A DNA stretch of 64,000 nucleotides from Benincasa hispida (GCF_009727055.1 NC_052359.1:57342845-57406844), one strand, 5' to 3'. Shown: positions 37,459-49,455, numbered from the stretch's first letter. Notes: generated from the letters alone by a model not told the origin. Numbers and translations: made by a program.

Positions 37459-37878
37459 TGGGGGATTGTTAGGAATGATTAACATAGCAAAAGAAAATAT
37501 ATGAATTAATTGTTGGTGATTAATTCCAAGAATTAATTTCAATTAATTCTAAAATCGTTTTTAAAATTGATTTCAAAACGGTTTTTTGTTTTTAGAAACC
37601 GATCTTACCTTTCCTTTAAATAGGTCCTAGTTTTGAAAAGAAGGGTAAAGAGTAATTTTCGTCTTTCCTATTCATATATTTTTCCTTTAGATTTACTCTC
37701 TTCTAACGAGTGCACGCCTGAAATTGGAAGTTGTGTTAACCTTGGAGAGCAACTGGCTCTGTGTTAACCTTGGAAAGCAACTAGCTCAGCGATTAGTACT
37801 GAGGTCATGCCGTAATTATTTTCAGGACAGTACTATAGCGTAACAACTTTTCGACATCTGTATCTAATCGGGTTAACA
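37459..37878 (+). mobile_element. Polypurine tract and 3' LTR of a Copia remnant
   Basis: TGGGGGAT at 37459-37466 precedes an LTR head TGTTAGGAATGATTAAC at 37467. Its first 230 bases recur inverted at 2995-2738; its later part recurs at 34730-34872. A 27-bp duplication around GTGTTAACCTTGGAGAGCAA lies at 37732-37790. The end near 37878 is a guess based on a CA and loss of similarity. Confidence 0.65.
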
Positions 37879-38221
37879 TAAAAAATCTAGAATCTAGACT
37901 TTGTGGTACAAGGGGAGATGGATTCTGATTTCTTAGAGAAACTTTATCGTGCTTGGGATAAGAGACATTTAAATGTCCAAAAACACGAGAACAAGAGCAT
38001 CTCTTAAACTTTGAAGCATAGTCACTAATATCTCGTAATCAACCTTGCAATCCTCAATCTAACAAAATTGGGCAAGAAATCCTCAACGTCCACCTCCAAA
38101 CACACGAGCAAAGAACAAAAGGAAGATTGTTATTGTATTTTAAGGATGCTGGGGCTAAATTAGAGCCATGGAAGTCAATATTCAGGAGTTGCTTCAAGTA
38201 GTTTGTGCAATTTTGTTAATA

Positions 38222-38513
38222 GGTTAAATTACAAGTTTAATCCATGAATTTTGGAGTTTGTGACTACTTTAGTTTATAAATTTTCAAAAAAAAAAAAGTT
38301 TAATAAGTCTCTAAACTTTTGATTTTGTCTAATAGATCCCTAAACTTTCAATTTCAACTTTATATCCATTAGATCCTATCAAATTCAATTTTGTATCTAC
38401 TAAATCTATGTATTTTCGAATATTCAAAAGTTTAGAGACAAATTATAATTTTGAAGGTTCAAGACTAAATAGGCAAAAACCTCAAAGTTGAGAGATTAAA
38501 TTTGTAATTTAAC
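38222..38513. mobile_element. MITE-like element, about 290 bp
   Basis: The left end, GGTTAAATTACAAGTTTAAT, is inverted at the right end as ATTAAATTTGTAATTTAAC, giving terminal inverted repeats of about 19 bases with one or two mismatches. The interior has inverted AATTTTGGAGTTTG and CCTCAAAGTTGAG parts. No coding capacity. A second, weaker copy of the motif lies just beyond 38580. Confidence 0.6.
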
Positions 38514-38710
38514 ATAATTAATATAATTGTGAAATTTATAATTTTAAAAGTTCATCGACCACATAGATAAATCTCAAAGTTGATACACTTAATTTATACT
38601 TTTGGTCTAATTATTTAAATATAATCGTGAAATTTATAATTTTCATAAACTAAATAAACACAAATTTCAAAGATTAGAAACTAAATATATAACTTACTTA
38701 ACATAAATAA

Positions 38711-38878
38711 TAGTTACGAACTTACGAGCCAAACACAAATCGAATTTTGTACTCTTAAAAGGTTATCCTAAATAATAGTTACCGAATTTTATACTCTTAA
38801 AATGTTATCCTAATTAATAGTTACGAAACTTACGAGCCAAACACAAATCGAATTTTATACCCTTAAAATGTTGTCCTA
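38711..38878. repeat. Direct repeat of about 60 bp
   Basis: TAGTTACGAACTTACGAGCC and the next 40 bases (38711-38770) are repeated with few changes at 38818-38878. A shorter partial copy lies between them (38776-38811). Confidence 0.8.
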
Positions 38879-40140
38879 AAACAATCTAAAAAAAAAAAAA
38901 ATCGTTATCCTATTCCTAAAATAAAACAGATTTTGAAACTATGGATTAAAAATAGAGTAGTGATAAATGGCAATTTTTTTTAGGTGTTGTATGGGAGTCA
39001 CAAAAGCCTTAGAACAGTGGCGTATCTAGAAAAATGGCTATTATAAATATAATATTTCGAATTATATCATTAAAATATATAATATCGATAAAAGAAATCA
39101 TGTATCAATAAATAAATTAGAGTTTGTCGATAACTATTTGATTTTTGACTTTTAAAAATTTAACATATTTTCTCTCAAAATCTTACAAAAATTTATATAT
39201 TTTTAAGTAAAAAATTTAAATTCTTATACAAATTCTTTAAAAAAACAGTTTTTAAAAAACTCTTTTTTTAACTTTAAAATTTGACTTAGTTTTATAGTTG
39301 AATTCTTAGACAAATTCTTCAAATAAAAACAAATTTTTAAAACTGTTTTTTTTTTTTTAATTTTCAAAACTTAACTTAGTTTTTTTAAAAGATTTTAGAT
39401 AATAAATTTAAAAATTTAGATATGGAATAGTGTTTTATAGATTTGGTTATCAAAAATTAAAAATAAAAAACCAAATTATCAAACGGTCCCAACTTAAAAA
39501 AACTAAAAGATTCTCTTTTTATTGTTTTTCCTTCAAAATTAAACATGTATTATAGGTTGGGGGATTTCCAAAAAACGCAACTCTAATGAAAATAATTGTC
39601 ATGCATTATTTTTAAATTCTAAACAAAAGAAACTAGAACTGTTCGAGAAAGTCTTAACATTGAAAAGAAAAACACAAAACAAAATTTAAAAAAAAAATGC
39701 TTTCAACTATTTACCAATCAAAATTAGAAAACATAATAAACTAGAATTGTTAAGAGTTATTAAGTCAAAGCATTGCAAAAAAACAAAAAGACAAAACAAA
39801 ACAAAAATGCTTTCTACAATTTATCAATCAAAAATTAGAAAACAGCATTCAACAAATCCAAGTTCCAAACATCATTCCATCCTGACTCTGACAAAAGAAA
39901 AGATACTACTAGACTAGTAAAGGTTAGTAGTTTCTAAGAAATGGAAGAAGATTAAAATGTTCCTCAACATAAGATAGAAACAAAAGAAAAAAAACTGACT
40001 GCAAAATCTGGAAAGAACACTCTTCCAGACCAGAAATCTAGAGATGGTCGATCTGTCGTACTCTCCCGGGACTTCGAGCTAAGGAATTAGCAAAAATTCG
40101 CTGAGGAAGTGAATTTAAGTTGGAAGAGTTTTGCTTCCTT

Positions 40141-43100
40141 TCAGTTAACTGCAAGCTCAGCTGGTAAGAAATTGAGTGTGTCTTGGTTGGAAAGCTTAGT
40201 CTTTGAGATCTTAAGCACCTGCACTGCTTCTTCAACCTTGGCAGCCAGAGATTCAGGTGACTCTAACAGGAGCAGTAATTCCGAGTTGTCCATCTCCAGA
40301 AGCATTCCTGTAATCTTCGCAGCAAGGTCCGGCTGCAAGTGTCATTTCTAATTCTCAGCAATCACATCCTTACTTATTTTCTTTTAAGAACATAATAGCA
40401 TTGGTGTGTGTGTGGCTATAGAAGCATCCACCATCCTAATTAGCCGGGCATACAAAATAATTTTGAGCTTGACGATCATTTCAAAATCACTCCAAAACAT
40501 GCTCCAAGTAATATAGTTACCTTGCGTTTTTGGACTAAGGGGTAAAGATGCTCCCCAAGGATCTGTTTCTGTTGGTCTGGGGGAGAGGAAGCAAGCATGC
40601 TGCTCAGTATTTGTGATCCCTGAGAGACATCTCCAACAGCAGAATTAAAAGCAGCAGCTGACGCGGCTCCAGAAGCTTTGTTCGTTTCGCATGGGCGAGC
40701 ATTTGGGACATACTTAACCTGTCCATTCCACTACAACAGAAGCATCAGAAAATGATATTTTTTTTTTTTATAGTAGAACACAGTACGCACTATATGATAA
40801 CAACACTTTTGAATGGTCAATGACTTTGTCCAAATTAGTACCATCAGCACCTTTCAGTCCAGAACACAAGAAAATTGAAAAGATCCCAACAAATGGAAAG
40901 AATAAATTACCACAGAAACCAGGTCTATTCCACTCCAAAATCAGATGAATGTGACAAGTACGAGGGACATAAGGAAGCAAGTGAATAATTCGTAGAAAGA
41001 CCAGAACAGTTTACCTGTTGATTGCCGGATGATTTTGCAGTAACTATTGATTGATTGGCATCTTGTGAATTTTGCATATAAGAGACAGATTGGACTCCAT
41101 TTTGATGAGAAAGCAGAGGTCCATTCATTTTGCCTCTGTTTTGCCTGGGTTGCCTCGAAGCATTCGGAATCTGTGGAGTAAAAAGTTAAGATGCTTAGAA
41201 AGATTGTGTTCAGAAGTTGACACATTTTAACTCGTAATAATAATTCCACTCGTGCTGAAAAGGCAAAATGAAGAAAGAATGCTTTATAATTATTATATAA
41301 AATGACATACAAAAAGAAAAAAAAACAACTGATGGCAGCAGAAGACATCTAGGTTTAATCCAAGAAAAGTTTCAACTTACAATAGGTACAGGAGAAGGTT
41401 GAAAGCCAGGTCTTGCAGGAGATGTGTAAGTATTAGCTCTCCACCCAGGCCTCATTCCTAAAGGCTGAAACATCAGACCTGGACGAGATGGTACTGGTGG
41501 AACAACACCTGGTGCTGGGTAGTAATAAGGTGTGTATCCACCGGGAAAAATTGTAGTTGACGGTCCAGGTATCCCTGCCAGCCGCTGTGCAAACTGAAGC
41601 TTCAATTGCATTTGTCTATCCTCTTTTCTTTGTGCTATAGCCAAATAGAGTGGCTTCCCGTGAAACATACATCCTATGGGTATATAGTATCCAGTGTCCA
41701 AAGAAGAACAATTAGCAGAGATTTGACCAATACAACTTAAGAAATGATAAGTTGAGACAAACAAGAAATAGATGCAAAGTTGTAAATATTTAAGTTTTTT
41801 CAATCTAATAATTCATAATTGAACATTCATTCTTAAACTGATCTATACTTAACTCTACAAGTACCATGGTTTCAAGCTTCTACGAAATTGCCTATAGCAA
41901 TTTTCAGTTTGAGTAGGGAAGAAAATGAAAACTTACTTCAAAACTTCAAACAAATCAGGAACACGAATGACATAACAAAACGCTTTCGAACATTTAAGAT
42001 AATTTATATATTAATAGTTAAAAATGCACTCAACTAATAATTTACCTTGCAAAGTGTTCACGGCTCTTTTAGCTTCATCAGGATTGGAGAAGCAGACAAA
42101 TCCAAACCCTTTGTTTATTCCCTTATCATCTCGCATAAGTTTTGATGAAGTGATGGTGCCAAATTGGCTAAAACGTTCTCTTAGTTCTTCATCAGTAACA
42201 CCATCATCAATGTTCTTCACATACACATTTGATCCCTACACGATAGGAGATAATAGATACATTGTTTGCTAGTTAAAAGAGACTACAATTATATCAAGAA
42301 TGAAAAGGACGAGTTTTAAAAGTTACCTTGTATTTTAACACTTGCTCCTTACATTTCTCTTCATAATGACGACGTAATACTTCCTCACGTTCGGTCTTCT
42401 TTTGTGCCCTCGCAATGTAGATAACCTTCGAACCTAATAAAGAAAGAACCATAATGACATCAAAAGAACACATTAAATTAAGTTAAAATTAAATAATCTA
42501 GTTGAGACAGAGGGCACAAAGGTGAATTTGTACCAAGTTGCGATCCATTAAGTGTTTCCAATGCCCGTTTGGCATCATCTGGGTTGTCAAAGTTAATAAA
42601 GCCAAAACCCCTTGACACCCCATTCTCATCCCTTGAAACAATCATGCTGGAAATTTTTCCAAACTCAGAGAATTTTTCCTGCAAATGCTCTTCCCCAATC
42701 TCAGGGTCAAGATTTTTCACATACAAATTGGTATATTTAACATCAGCATTGGCCAAAACTCGATCACTCTTCCTGACAAACTTTCCAACATATCTGTAAC
42801 ACATGTATGGTGAGTGTAAATTAATACAAACAAATAGTAAGCATTGCACAGTTACAAAAAATTGTGAACTCTCATGTATATTATTTCATCACATCAAGCA
42901 ATCATTGCATGGCTGATGAAGTGAGAAAGTGCTGTATTTACATCTGCTTATCCCCAATGGTAAAACCATTCAGTGACTCTATGGCAGCATTTGCAGAATC
43001 CTCAGACTCAAATTGAACAAAGCCATATCCTTTGCTCTTCCCATCATCGGATGTGGCAACTTTGCTGGACAGAACATTTCCAAATTTCTTAAATAGCTCT

Positions 43101-44134
43101 TGAAGTCCTAAACTATTGATTGAATCGCTCAAGTTCTGCATTGGTTAGTCAAGGTAACCAGAAAAAGAACAAAAAAGACCATTATTAAAATGTAAATTTT
43201 ATGAATATAACGTGATATTGGTTTCACAGGCCAAGTATTCTCTCTGTAAAAACGGCATAAACCTTAACAAACACGTTTCCAATTCCACTCTTTCTTGCAT
43301 CAGCATCCCGACGTGACCACATGACTCGAATCGCTCTTCCATTCAGCATACTGTGATTCATTACCTCCATGGCATTGGTTGCTGTTTTAAATCAGACAGA
43401 CAGAAGACAAGACATAGTCACAAAATCATGAACTATACATGCTTAGAGTTTCAAATTATATTTATGCAAGAACTAATCACATAATACACCATTTTCAAAT
43501 AAGCAGGAAAATGATGGATAAAAATCTAGAAATGACCAAATCTATTAAGAACCAGAAAAGAAAGTTGGTGTAAGCAAATAAATAACAGAAGCCTCAACCA
43601 GCTGCTAATCAACGTGTACTAAATTAAATAATAGCATTTCAAACAACTTCTTTATTATTATTATTAAGTCTTATCAAATCTCAAGAACAAAAATAAATTA
43701 AACAGTGATCAGCAAACATTCTTTTCGGTCATAAACAAAATAATAATAACAATAAGTTCATCCGAATTGAATCTCAGCGAATCCGAAGACTCATTTAGTC
43801 TTCATAAATCGATCGTCATTTGATTTCTCAACGCAAGAAAGAAAAAGGAAAACAAAAATCGGTCGAACGAAAATAATCTCCGGAATTAACAAATCAAACG
43901 AGAAATAACGACAGAATAAAAAAAATGAATACCATCTTGAGGAGAAATGAAATTGACATAGCCATAAGATAGAGAACGTCCAGTGGAGGAATCTCTACAG
44001 ATACGAACAGAGGCGAGGCTCTTGAATCCGGAGAAAGCATCAAAGAGCTGGCCATCAGTGACGTCAGGATGAAGGTCGCCGACGTAAAGGGAAGCCGGAG
44101 AGGCATGAACCGTCGTCTGAGAAACTGCCGCCAT
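40141..44134 (-). CDS. PABP: Poly(A)-binding protein, cytoplasmic type, 640 aa, 10 coding exons
   Basis: Binds mRNA poly(A) tails and links them to translation initiation and deadenylation, in the cytoplasm. Coding exons: 44134-43933, 43381-43263, 43135-42942, 42793-42534, 42433-42327, 42235-42046, 41673-41381, 41170-41015, 40730-40521 and 40332-40141. All joins have GT/AG sites, total 1923 nt with stop, no break. Four RRM domains lie near residues 15-93, 103-180, 194-271 and 297-374, with RNP motifs LYVGDL, VFVKNL, LYVKNL and VYVKNI and RNP1 blocks such as [16 protein letters not shown] and KGFGFVCF. A Pro-rich linker follows, then a C-terminal MLLE domain near 555-630 ([15 protein letters not shown]) that binds PAM2 peptides. 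Length fits the family. This is the only intact gene in the window. Which plant PABP class it belongs to is undecided. Confidence 0.96.
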
Positions 44135-44450
44135 TGCGAAAAGGAAATCGCACAAACACCTGCAAATCGATAGAAATACAAATCACAAAGACGGATCATT
44201 ATCATCAACATCATCATCAAATAACCAAAAAAATCAAAAACCACAGGCCAAACCTGAATGCTGGTGACGGTTTTTCTTTGGAATCTCTGGTTGATTATGG
44301 AATAAATGCAGAGAGTAAAAGAGAGCAAAATAGGATATTGAATTTCCGTTTCTCGAACGGGCTTACAGAGAGAGAGGAAAAATTAGAGTACGATTTTGAG
44401 AGTGAGGCTCTTGCATGGATCCAGAGCTTGAGCCGTTAGCTATAAAGATT
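44135..44450 (-). other. PABP 5' UTR with an intron
   Basis: The UTR reads from about 44450 down to 44254 (ending CATTCAG before GTTTGG). A 94-base intron spans 44253-44160, ending TTTGCAG, and 25 more UTR bases precede the ATG at 44134. The upstream exon has a CT run (GA on the plus strand, 44366-44382), common near plant transcription starts. The start site itself is inferred; a TTTATAG on the minus strand near 44443 could be a TATA-like element. The ATG context is GCAATGGCG, good for a plant start. Confidence 0.7.
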
Positions 44451-44459
44451 CCAGGTATA

Positions 44460-46439
44460 GAAACGCGCTCACGCGCGATTTCCCACAGTGGAATCCAACT
44501 TCCGGTTTCTTGATTCTTTCTATTATTGTTATTAAAAAAATACTGACTTTTTAATATATTTTCTATTTTTTTAAAAAAATCTAACGTGGAAATTAGAAAT
44601 TATTGTTTAGTCAAAATTATACAAAATACCAAACTCTACTGTATGATCTTTTTTTATAACAAACTCTAGAGTACGTTTCAATTATTCTTGCGGATTTAAA
44701 AATTTGTTCTTCAAGATATCATTGGTTATTCTATAAATAAATATATCTTTTGTTGAAACAAATTATACTTTTTGTCTAAATAAAATATGTTGATCTTGTG
44801 GTATAAAAATTAGAAAGTATTATAATATTATTTACAATTATATAGGAGATAGATTGTCGTTACAATTTATTTTATCTTAGAATATGTTATTAGAATCATT
44901 TGTACAATCAACTTTTACATGAATAATGTAAAAAAGGTGCATGACTTTCAAATATATATATATCGTCAAGTATATTTGTTTGAAAAACTTCAAAATTTAA
45001 GGGTAAGGACCTTTTAAAGTGGGGGAATAATTAAAACTTACTATAAAGTATTTGGTAAAATTGGATTGGGATTCTTTTATTATTATTATTATTATTATTA
45101 TTTGGGATTCTATTAATTGGTATTTTGGAGGAAGGAGAAAATCATGTGATGGTGTACTGGTACAGCCGGTAACCGGTGAGAATGTGGATATTTGGAAATT
45201 TCAACTACAGTTGCATGAAAATAGGGGGAATGTGTAGAAAACAAGAGGCGGAAGAGAGTGAGATTAGTAAAATATGTGGGCCCCACACCCCTAGTTATTT
45301 TTTTAAATTAATCATTTGTGAATTAAACCTATTTTTATCGGTTACAAAGTCAAAGAAGGCTTATTTTATTTTATTTTATTTTACTGGAAGATCTATTTTT
45401 ATCGTTTATTTTTTCTTTTTCCTTTTGACTGTCTTGTGGTGGGGAAGAAGCCACATTGGAAAAGGTTACAAAGTCAACCAATGAAATTATTTAGTTATTT
45501 GTGAAAATAAACCCTTTTTTTTTTGTAATTAATGAGTTGGAAATATTTTTACCCTTCCGTGGTCTAAGGAAAAAAACTAAGCAAATTTTGTTTTCAACTA
45601 TTTTTTAATTAATTCTTTTGAGTTAAATTATTGATTTGGCACCTGTTATTTTATCTAATTTCAATATAATCCATGTAATTTTAAAGGTTTCAATTTTGTA
45701 TCAATAATATATACTTGAGTTGAGATAGGTTATCTGGAGTTCATAGATCAATGTTTGGGGTACAGAGTTATTTGGTCTAAATTAAATAATCTGCTTTTAT
45801 AGTTATTATTTTTGTTTTGAAACCTTTTTATTCGATAAGTCTACCTATATTTGTTTGAATAAAATATGGATGCCAATTTCTTCTTTTAATTTTTTTTTTT
45901 AATTCTTTCTTTCTTTTTTGAACAACAATTAACTCATTCAAAAATATTATTAAATAAAATGAGAAACCAAAGAGAAATCAAAACTTTTGATTTCTAATTT
46001 TTCTCCATGAATTTCATTATTATCTTCTACTTTTTCTTCTTCTTGTTGTTATTGCTCTATATTTTTACTCTATCATGAATTTTCTTTTAACTAAATCTCC
46101 CCCATCATCTTAGCTACCAATGGAATGATCACGTTTATTCAACCATTTCACTTTCAATTCCTTTAAATTTGGAAGATAATCACAGAACAAATCTTCATTT
46201 CTCACTAATTCTTGCTAGAAAATGTTCCAATAATTTTTTTAATGATTTTTTTTTTTGTTATATGTTACATTCTTTTCAACTACCTGCATACTTTTCGTCT
46301 AAATATTTTTAACGCTCATTTGATGTGTGAGTTCAATTATATAAAAATATTTTTTTACAAACTTTTACATATAAACATTGAAGTTAATGTAAACAAAATA
46401 CTATTATTTATATAATCAACAACCCTTCAACTAACTGTC
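44460..46439. other. AT-rich intergenic DNA upstream of PABP
   Basis: Long AT-rich stretch with an ATT microsatellite at 45076-45103 and many poly-T runs. Frames of 60-100 codons exist, but they are low-complexity and unsupported. I see no gene, and no TE ends that I trust. Confidence 0.5.
45076..45103. repeat. ATT microsatellite, about 9 units
   Basis: A near-perfect run of the trinucleotide ATT. Confidence 0.95.
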
Positions 46440-47070
46440 ATCAGTCTTATAATAATAGAAAGTGGTTGTCGAAGTTGATTATCGAAAATATTTTTGTTGG
46501 AGTTTGTAGTCGGAAGTGATTGTTGGTTGCATGAAGGTGGTATTGGAGTTAGTCATCGAAGTTTGTCATCGAATGTGGTTTTCAGAGCTCTATGTTGGTC
46601 AAGCGAAGGTGATTGTCGAAATTGTTCATCAAAAGATGATTTTTGCGGGAGTTTGTAGTCATAGGTCATTGTAGGAGTCCGAAGTTAATCGCATAAAATT
46701 GGTATTAGAGTTGATTGTCGAAACCTTGAGTTGGTCGTCCAAGTTGCTCGCTCAAAGGTGGTCATCGAAGGTGATTTTTGTTGTAGTTTGTAATCAGAGG
46801 TGGTTGTCAGAACCCATGAAAATGGTTGTCAGATTTGGTTATCAAAGTTGATTATCGAAGCCTGAAATTGATCGTCGAAGTTGGGTCACCGAAGGTGGTT
46901 GTCGAGCCCGAAATTGGTTGTTAGAGTTGGTTGCGCAAAGGTTATCAGAGCTTGGAGTTGGTCATCGGGGCTGTCATCGGAGGTGGTTGTCGGAGCTCGG
47001 AGTTGGTCATTAAAGTTTTTATTGGAGGTGATTGTCGGAGCTCAGAGTTAGTTCCCAGGTTGTGACAGTG
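46440..47070. repeat. Degenerate minisatellite, GGTTGTCGAAG family
   Basis: About 630 bases of loosely repeated units, each near 30-45 bp, using words such as GTGGTTGTCGGAGCTC, GGAGTTGGTCATCGAAG and GGTGATTTTTG. Units vary in length, and no strict period could be set. The array is GC-richer than its surroundings. No frame stays open through it. Confidence 0.8.
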
Positions 47071-47712
47071 GTTAATGGGTGGACCATTGAAAACATTGGA
47101 AGGAAGGAGAGTTAGGGTGAGCCAAACAATAAGTTGGTATATTATACCAACTCAACTCAACTTACGTTGGTGAGACAAACACTCCAAAGTTTTACGATCA
47201 ACCTCGCATATGAGATATAGTCATAAGATGGGTACGATATGCACTCATCTTTCCTATTCTCACCCTATTGTTGTATTGTTGATTTCATTTAATTAGAGTC
47301 AAGGTTAAGGAATCCTTGTTTATGAGTAATGATAGATCCAAAACTTCATGTTAGAAAGATAAAAATGAATAGGATGTTTATGTGTTTATATACCATCCTA
47401 AACTTTAACAAATTTACTAATAAAACATTGAATTCTAAAAGTTTATATATAATCCTAAACTTTTATACCGTTACAAATATTTGAAAAAAATCAATATACG
47501 ATAAAACGTTACTATTGAAAGGAGCACGTGCTCTCGACCCCTTAATAAATCTGCCCCTATTTATGGGATTGTTCTATTAGAGTAAAATCTCAACTTATGT
47601 TAATTTTTAATTTATTAAACTACGTTTTAAATTTAACATTTAATTAATAATCAATATCTAAATAAAACTAATCATCTTTTTCATGAACATAAATAACTCC
47701 AATGCAGCTTTA
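47071..47712. other. AT-rich intergenic stretch
   Basis: Includes a near-palindrome, AGTTGGTATATTATACCAACT, near 47132 and otherwise plain AT-rich DNA. I see no gene. Confidence 0.4.
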
Positions 47713-48606
47713 AAATGGGAAATTGTAAAAAATAGTCTACTCAAGTTACCATCTATCAAAATTAGCACTTTTTTTTAAAGCTTTTTTCTCGGTCCATCTT
47801 GTTCGATATCGACCATTAACATTTGCATAAACATTTAACTTTTTCTAACTTACCAATTCTTTTGGGCTTTCTCAGTAAAATCCTTGGCACTTTCAATTCT
47901 AATATAATTTTTCTAAATATTATGTAATCTTTTCAAATTTTATATCAAATCTTACCTAAATTTTCAAATCTTTCAACCTAAAGATCAAATTTTTGCCAAA
48001 AATTAAGTAAGATTTGGGAGAAAATTAACCTATATAATTGGGCTTTTTCAGTGAAATCTCTTTATATTTTTCCATATCTTAATTTTTTATTTGCAAAATT
48101 TGTTCTTTCACAAAAGTTAAAAATCATAGTGCACTTGAGATCCATCCGAAAAATTATAATTGATAAATTCATTTGGAAATTTGAAAATTCATATAATTGT
48201 GGAAACATAAATTAGAGTAAAGATTTAAAAAATTATATACAATTTTGATATAAGATTTGGTAAAAATAATGAGAAATTTTGAAAAAATATAAAATTTGGT
48301 TTAAGATTTGAAAAGATTATAGAATATTTGAAAAAAATTAGTAGAATATCCCCGAGATTTCATCAAGAAGGTCCAAAACAATTGTTAAATTAGAAAAAGT
48401 TAATTTTTAACTAAATCTCAATGGTCGATCTTGCTCGAGATATCTCGAAAAAACTAGTTATATCTCGAAAAAACTAGTTTAACAAGTTTTTAAAAGACGT
48501 GCTAGTCTTGAAAAAATAAACTTTGATAATGTTATTTCGACACAATTTTTCCTTCAAAATCAACGACCACCACAATTTTAATTGGTATTTTTTACAAATA
48601 AATTCT
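47713..48606. mobile_element. Fold-back element with long inverted repeats (MULE-like)
   Basis: The left arm (47713-48060) and right arm (48240-48606) are inverted copies. Matching blocks are CGACCATTAACATTT with CGACCATTGAGATTT (inverted), TAACTTTTTCTAACTTACCA with TAACTTTTTCTAATTTAACA, and the outer TTGTAAAAAATA on both sides. The arms are about 350 bases and diverged. The middle is AT-rich and noncoding. Long-arm elements of this kind are usually nonautonomous MULEs, but no target duplication was confirmed. Confidence 0.65.
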
Positions 48607-48613
48607 TGAACCT

Positions 48614-48781
48614 TGTTGGTGTAACTGTCAAGAAGGCCTTTTTGTAAAGTTAACAGTTAGTAGTTCTAGTTGTTCTAAGAATTTGTTGGCATCTTGTAAC
48701 TACTTTTCCTTTATAAATAAAGACTTCCTCTCTCATTTGAGAAAGAATCCTTTGGATAAAAATCAGAATTTTGTCACTACA
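48614..48781 (+). mobile_element. LTR (short or truncated) of the Ty3-like host element
   Basis: A TG...CA block beginning TGTTGGTGTAACTG and ending TTTTGTCACTACA. It holds a TTTATAAATAAAG TATA-like word at about 48711. It is followed at 48790 by TGATATCTGAGC, which matches the tRNA-Met primer site at 10 of 12 bases, and then by a gag start. At only about 170 bases it is shorter than usual, so the left part may be missing. Confidence 0.5.
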
Positions 48782-48820
48782 CCAAATTTGATATCTGAGC
48801 GTTCCAAGATTTGGGGATCA

Positions 48821-49044
48821 ATGGCCTAAAAAGATCCACCCCCACCCTCTCCCACGACGCTTGTTGTCCATTGAAAACTCAATTGGGGAATTTAAGAAAC
48901 ATCAATAAGCCTTCAAGAAAGCATGAAAAACCTTATTCAAAGGGTAGAGTTGTTGGCAACAACACCTCAAAATCAGGAATACTCAACCATTTGTGCTAGA
49001 ATGGAGAGGAAGAGGAAGAAGAGGTGGTGAACAACTAAGAAACA
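48821..49044 (+). pseudogene. Ty3-like gag, part 1 (N-terminal)
   Basis: An ATG at 48821 is followed by a stop after one codon. The +1-shifted frame stays open to 48999 and then gives a run of Glu codons (NGEEEEEEVVNN) near 49000-49030. The reading continues, after an inserted LTR, at 51419. No domain is clear in this part alone; the assignment rests on the leader/primer site before it and the Gag domain after the insertions. Confidence 0.5.
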
Positions 49045-49224
49045 TAAAGGAATTGAATTCCTCGCAGAAGCATGTGAATGTCGTGCATTTGACAATTAAT
49101 TTGAAAAACACAAAATAGTAGAAAAGATAAACTGTATAGGATAAACAAAAATTACACATGTTTGAATAAGGGAGAAGAGAGAACATACTCTCGAAGACTC
49201 TTCTTCTTGATAACCCTCTCCATG

Positions 49225-49455
49225 AAACACAGGTCTCCACAAAGTCGTAAGACCATGTATGGGGGTTGATGGCTGCCCAGTGCCGGAAGGTCAAAGAAGT
49301 TGGTGACCTGATGACAGGGGAGTCGACGACCGAAGCCTCAGTGAATGGTGGCGTGACTATAACGGTCCTAAGGTAGCGAAATTCGTTATCGGTAAGATCC
49401 AACCCACACGAAAGGCGATCTGGATAATATCTCAGATAGAGGCTCGATGAGATGG
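49225..49455 (+). pseudogene. Plastid 23S rRNA fragment (NUPT)
   Basis: About 231 bases match the plant chloroplast 23S rRNA gene as I recall it: ACAGGTCTCC at 49229, GTAAGACCATGTATGGGGG, GCCCAGTGCCGGAAGGTCAA, GTTGGTGACCTGATGACAGG, and ACTATAACGGTCCTAAGGTA at 49356. Both ends are abrupt. Differences are mostly C-to-T and G-to-A changes plus small deletions, as expected for old methylated nuclear DNA. It cannot make a functional rRNA. It lies inside a solo LTR. Confidence 0.9.

Larger units (their letters stand above)
37879..40140. other. AT-rich intergenic DNA and the PABP 3' flank
   Basis: AT-rich DNA with poly-A/T runs. It holds a MITE-like element (38222-38513) and a direct repeat (38711-38878), both listed separately. 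A duplicated segment containing ATGCTTTCAACTATTTACCA lies near 39700 and 39810. The PABP 3' UTR probably occupies part of about 39960-40140. No clear polyadenylation signal was found. I see no other gene. Confidence 0.5.

Noticed and set aside
44134..44439. 101-codon plus-strand frame upstream of PABP
   Set aside because: Antisense to the PABP 5' UTR and first intron, with a His/Lys-rich composition that follows the UTR sequence.
49225..49455. A functional rRNA gene or homing-endonuclease system (I-CeuI-like site)
   Set aside because: Only 231 bases of 23S, with deletions and many transitions. No LAGLIDADG reading frame is present; the site is simply part of the conserved 23S sequence.
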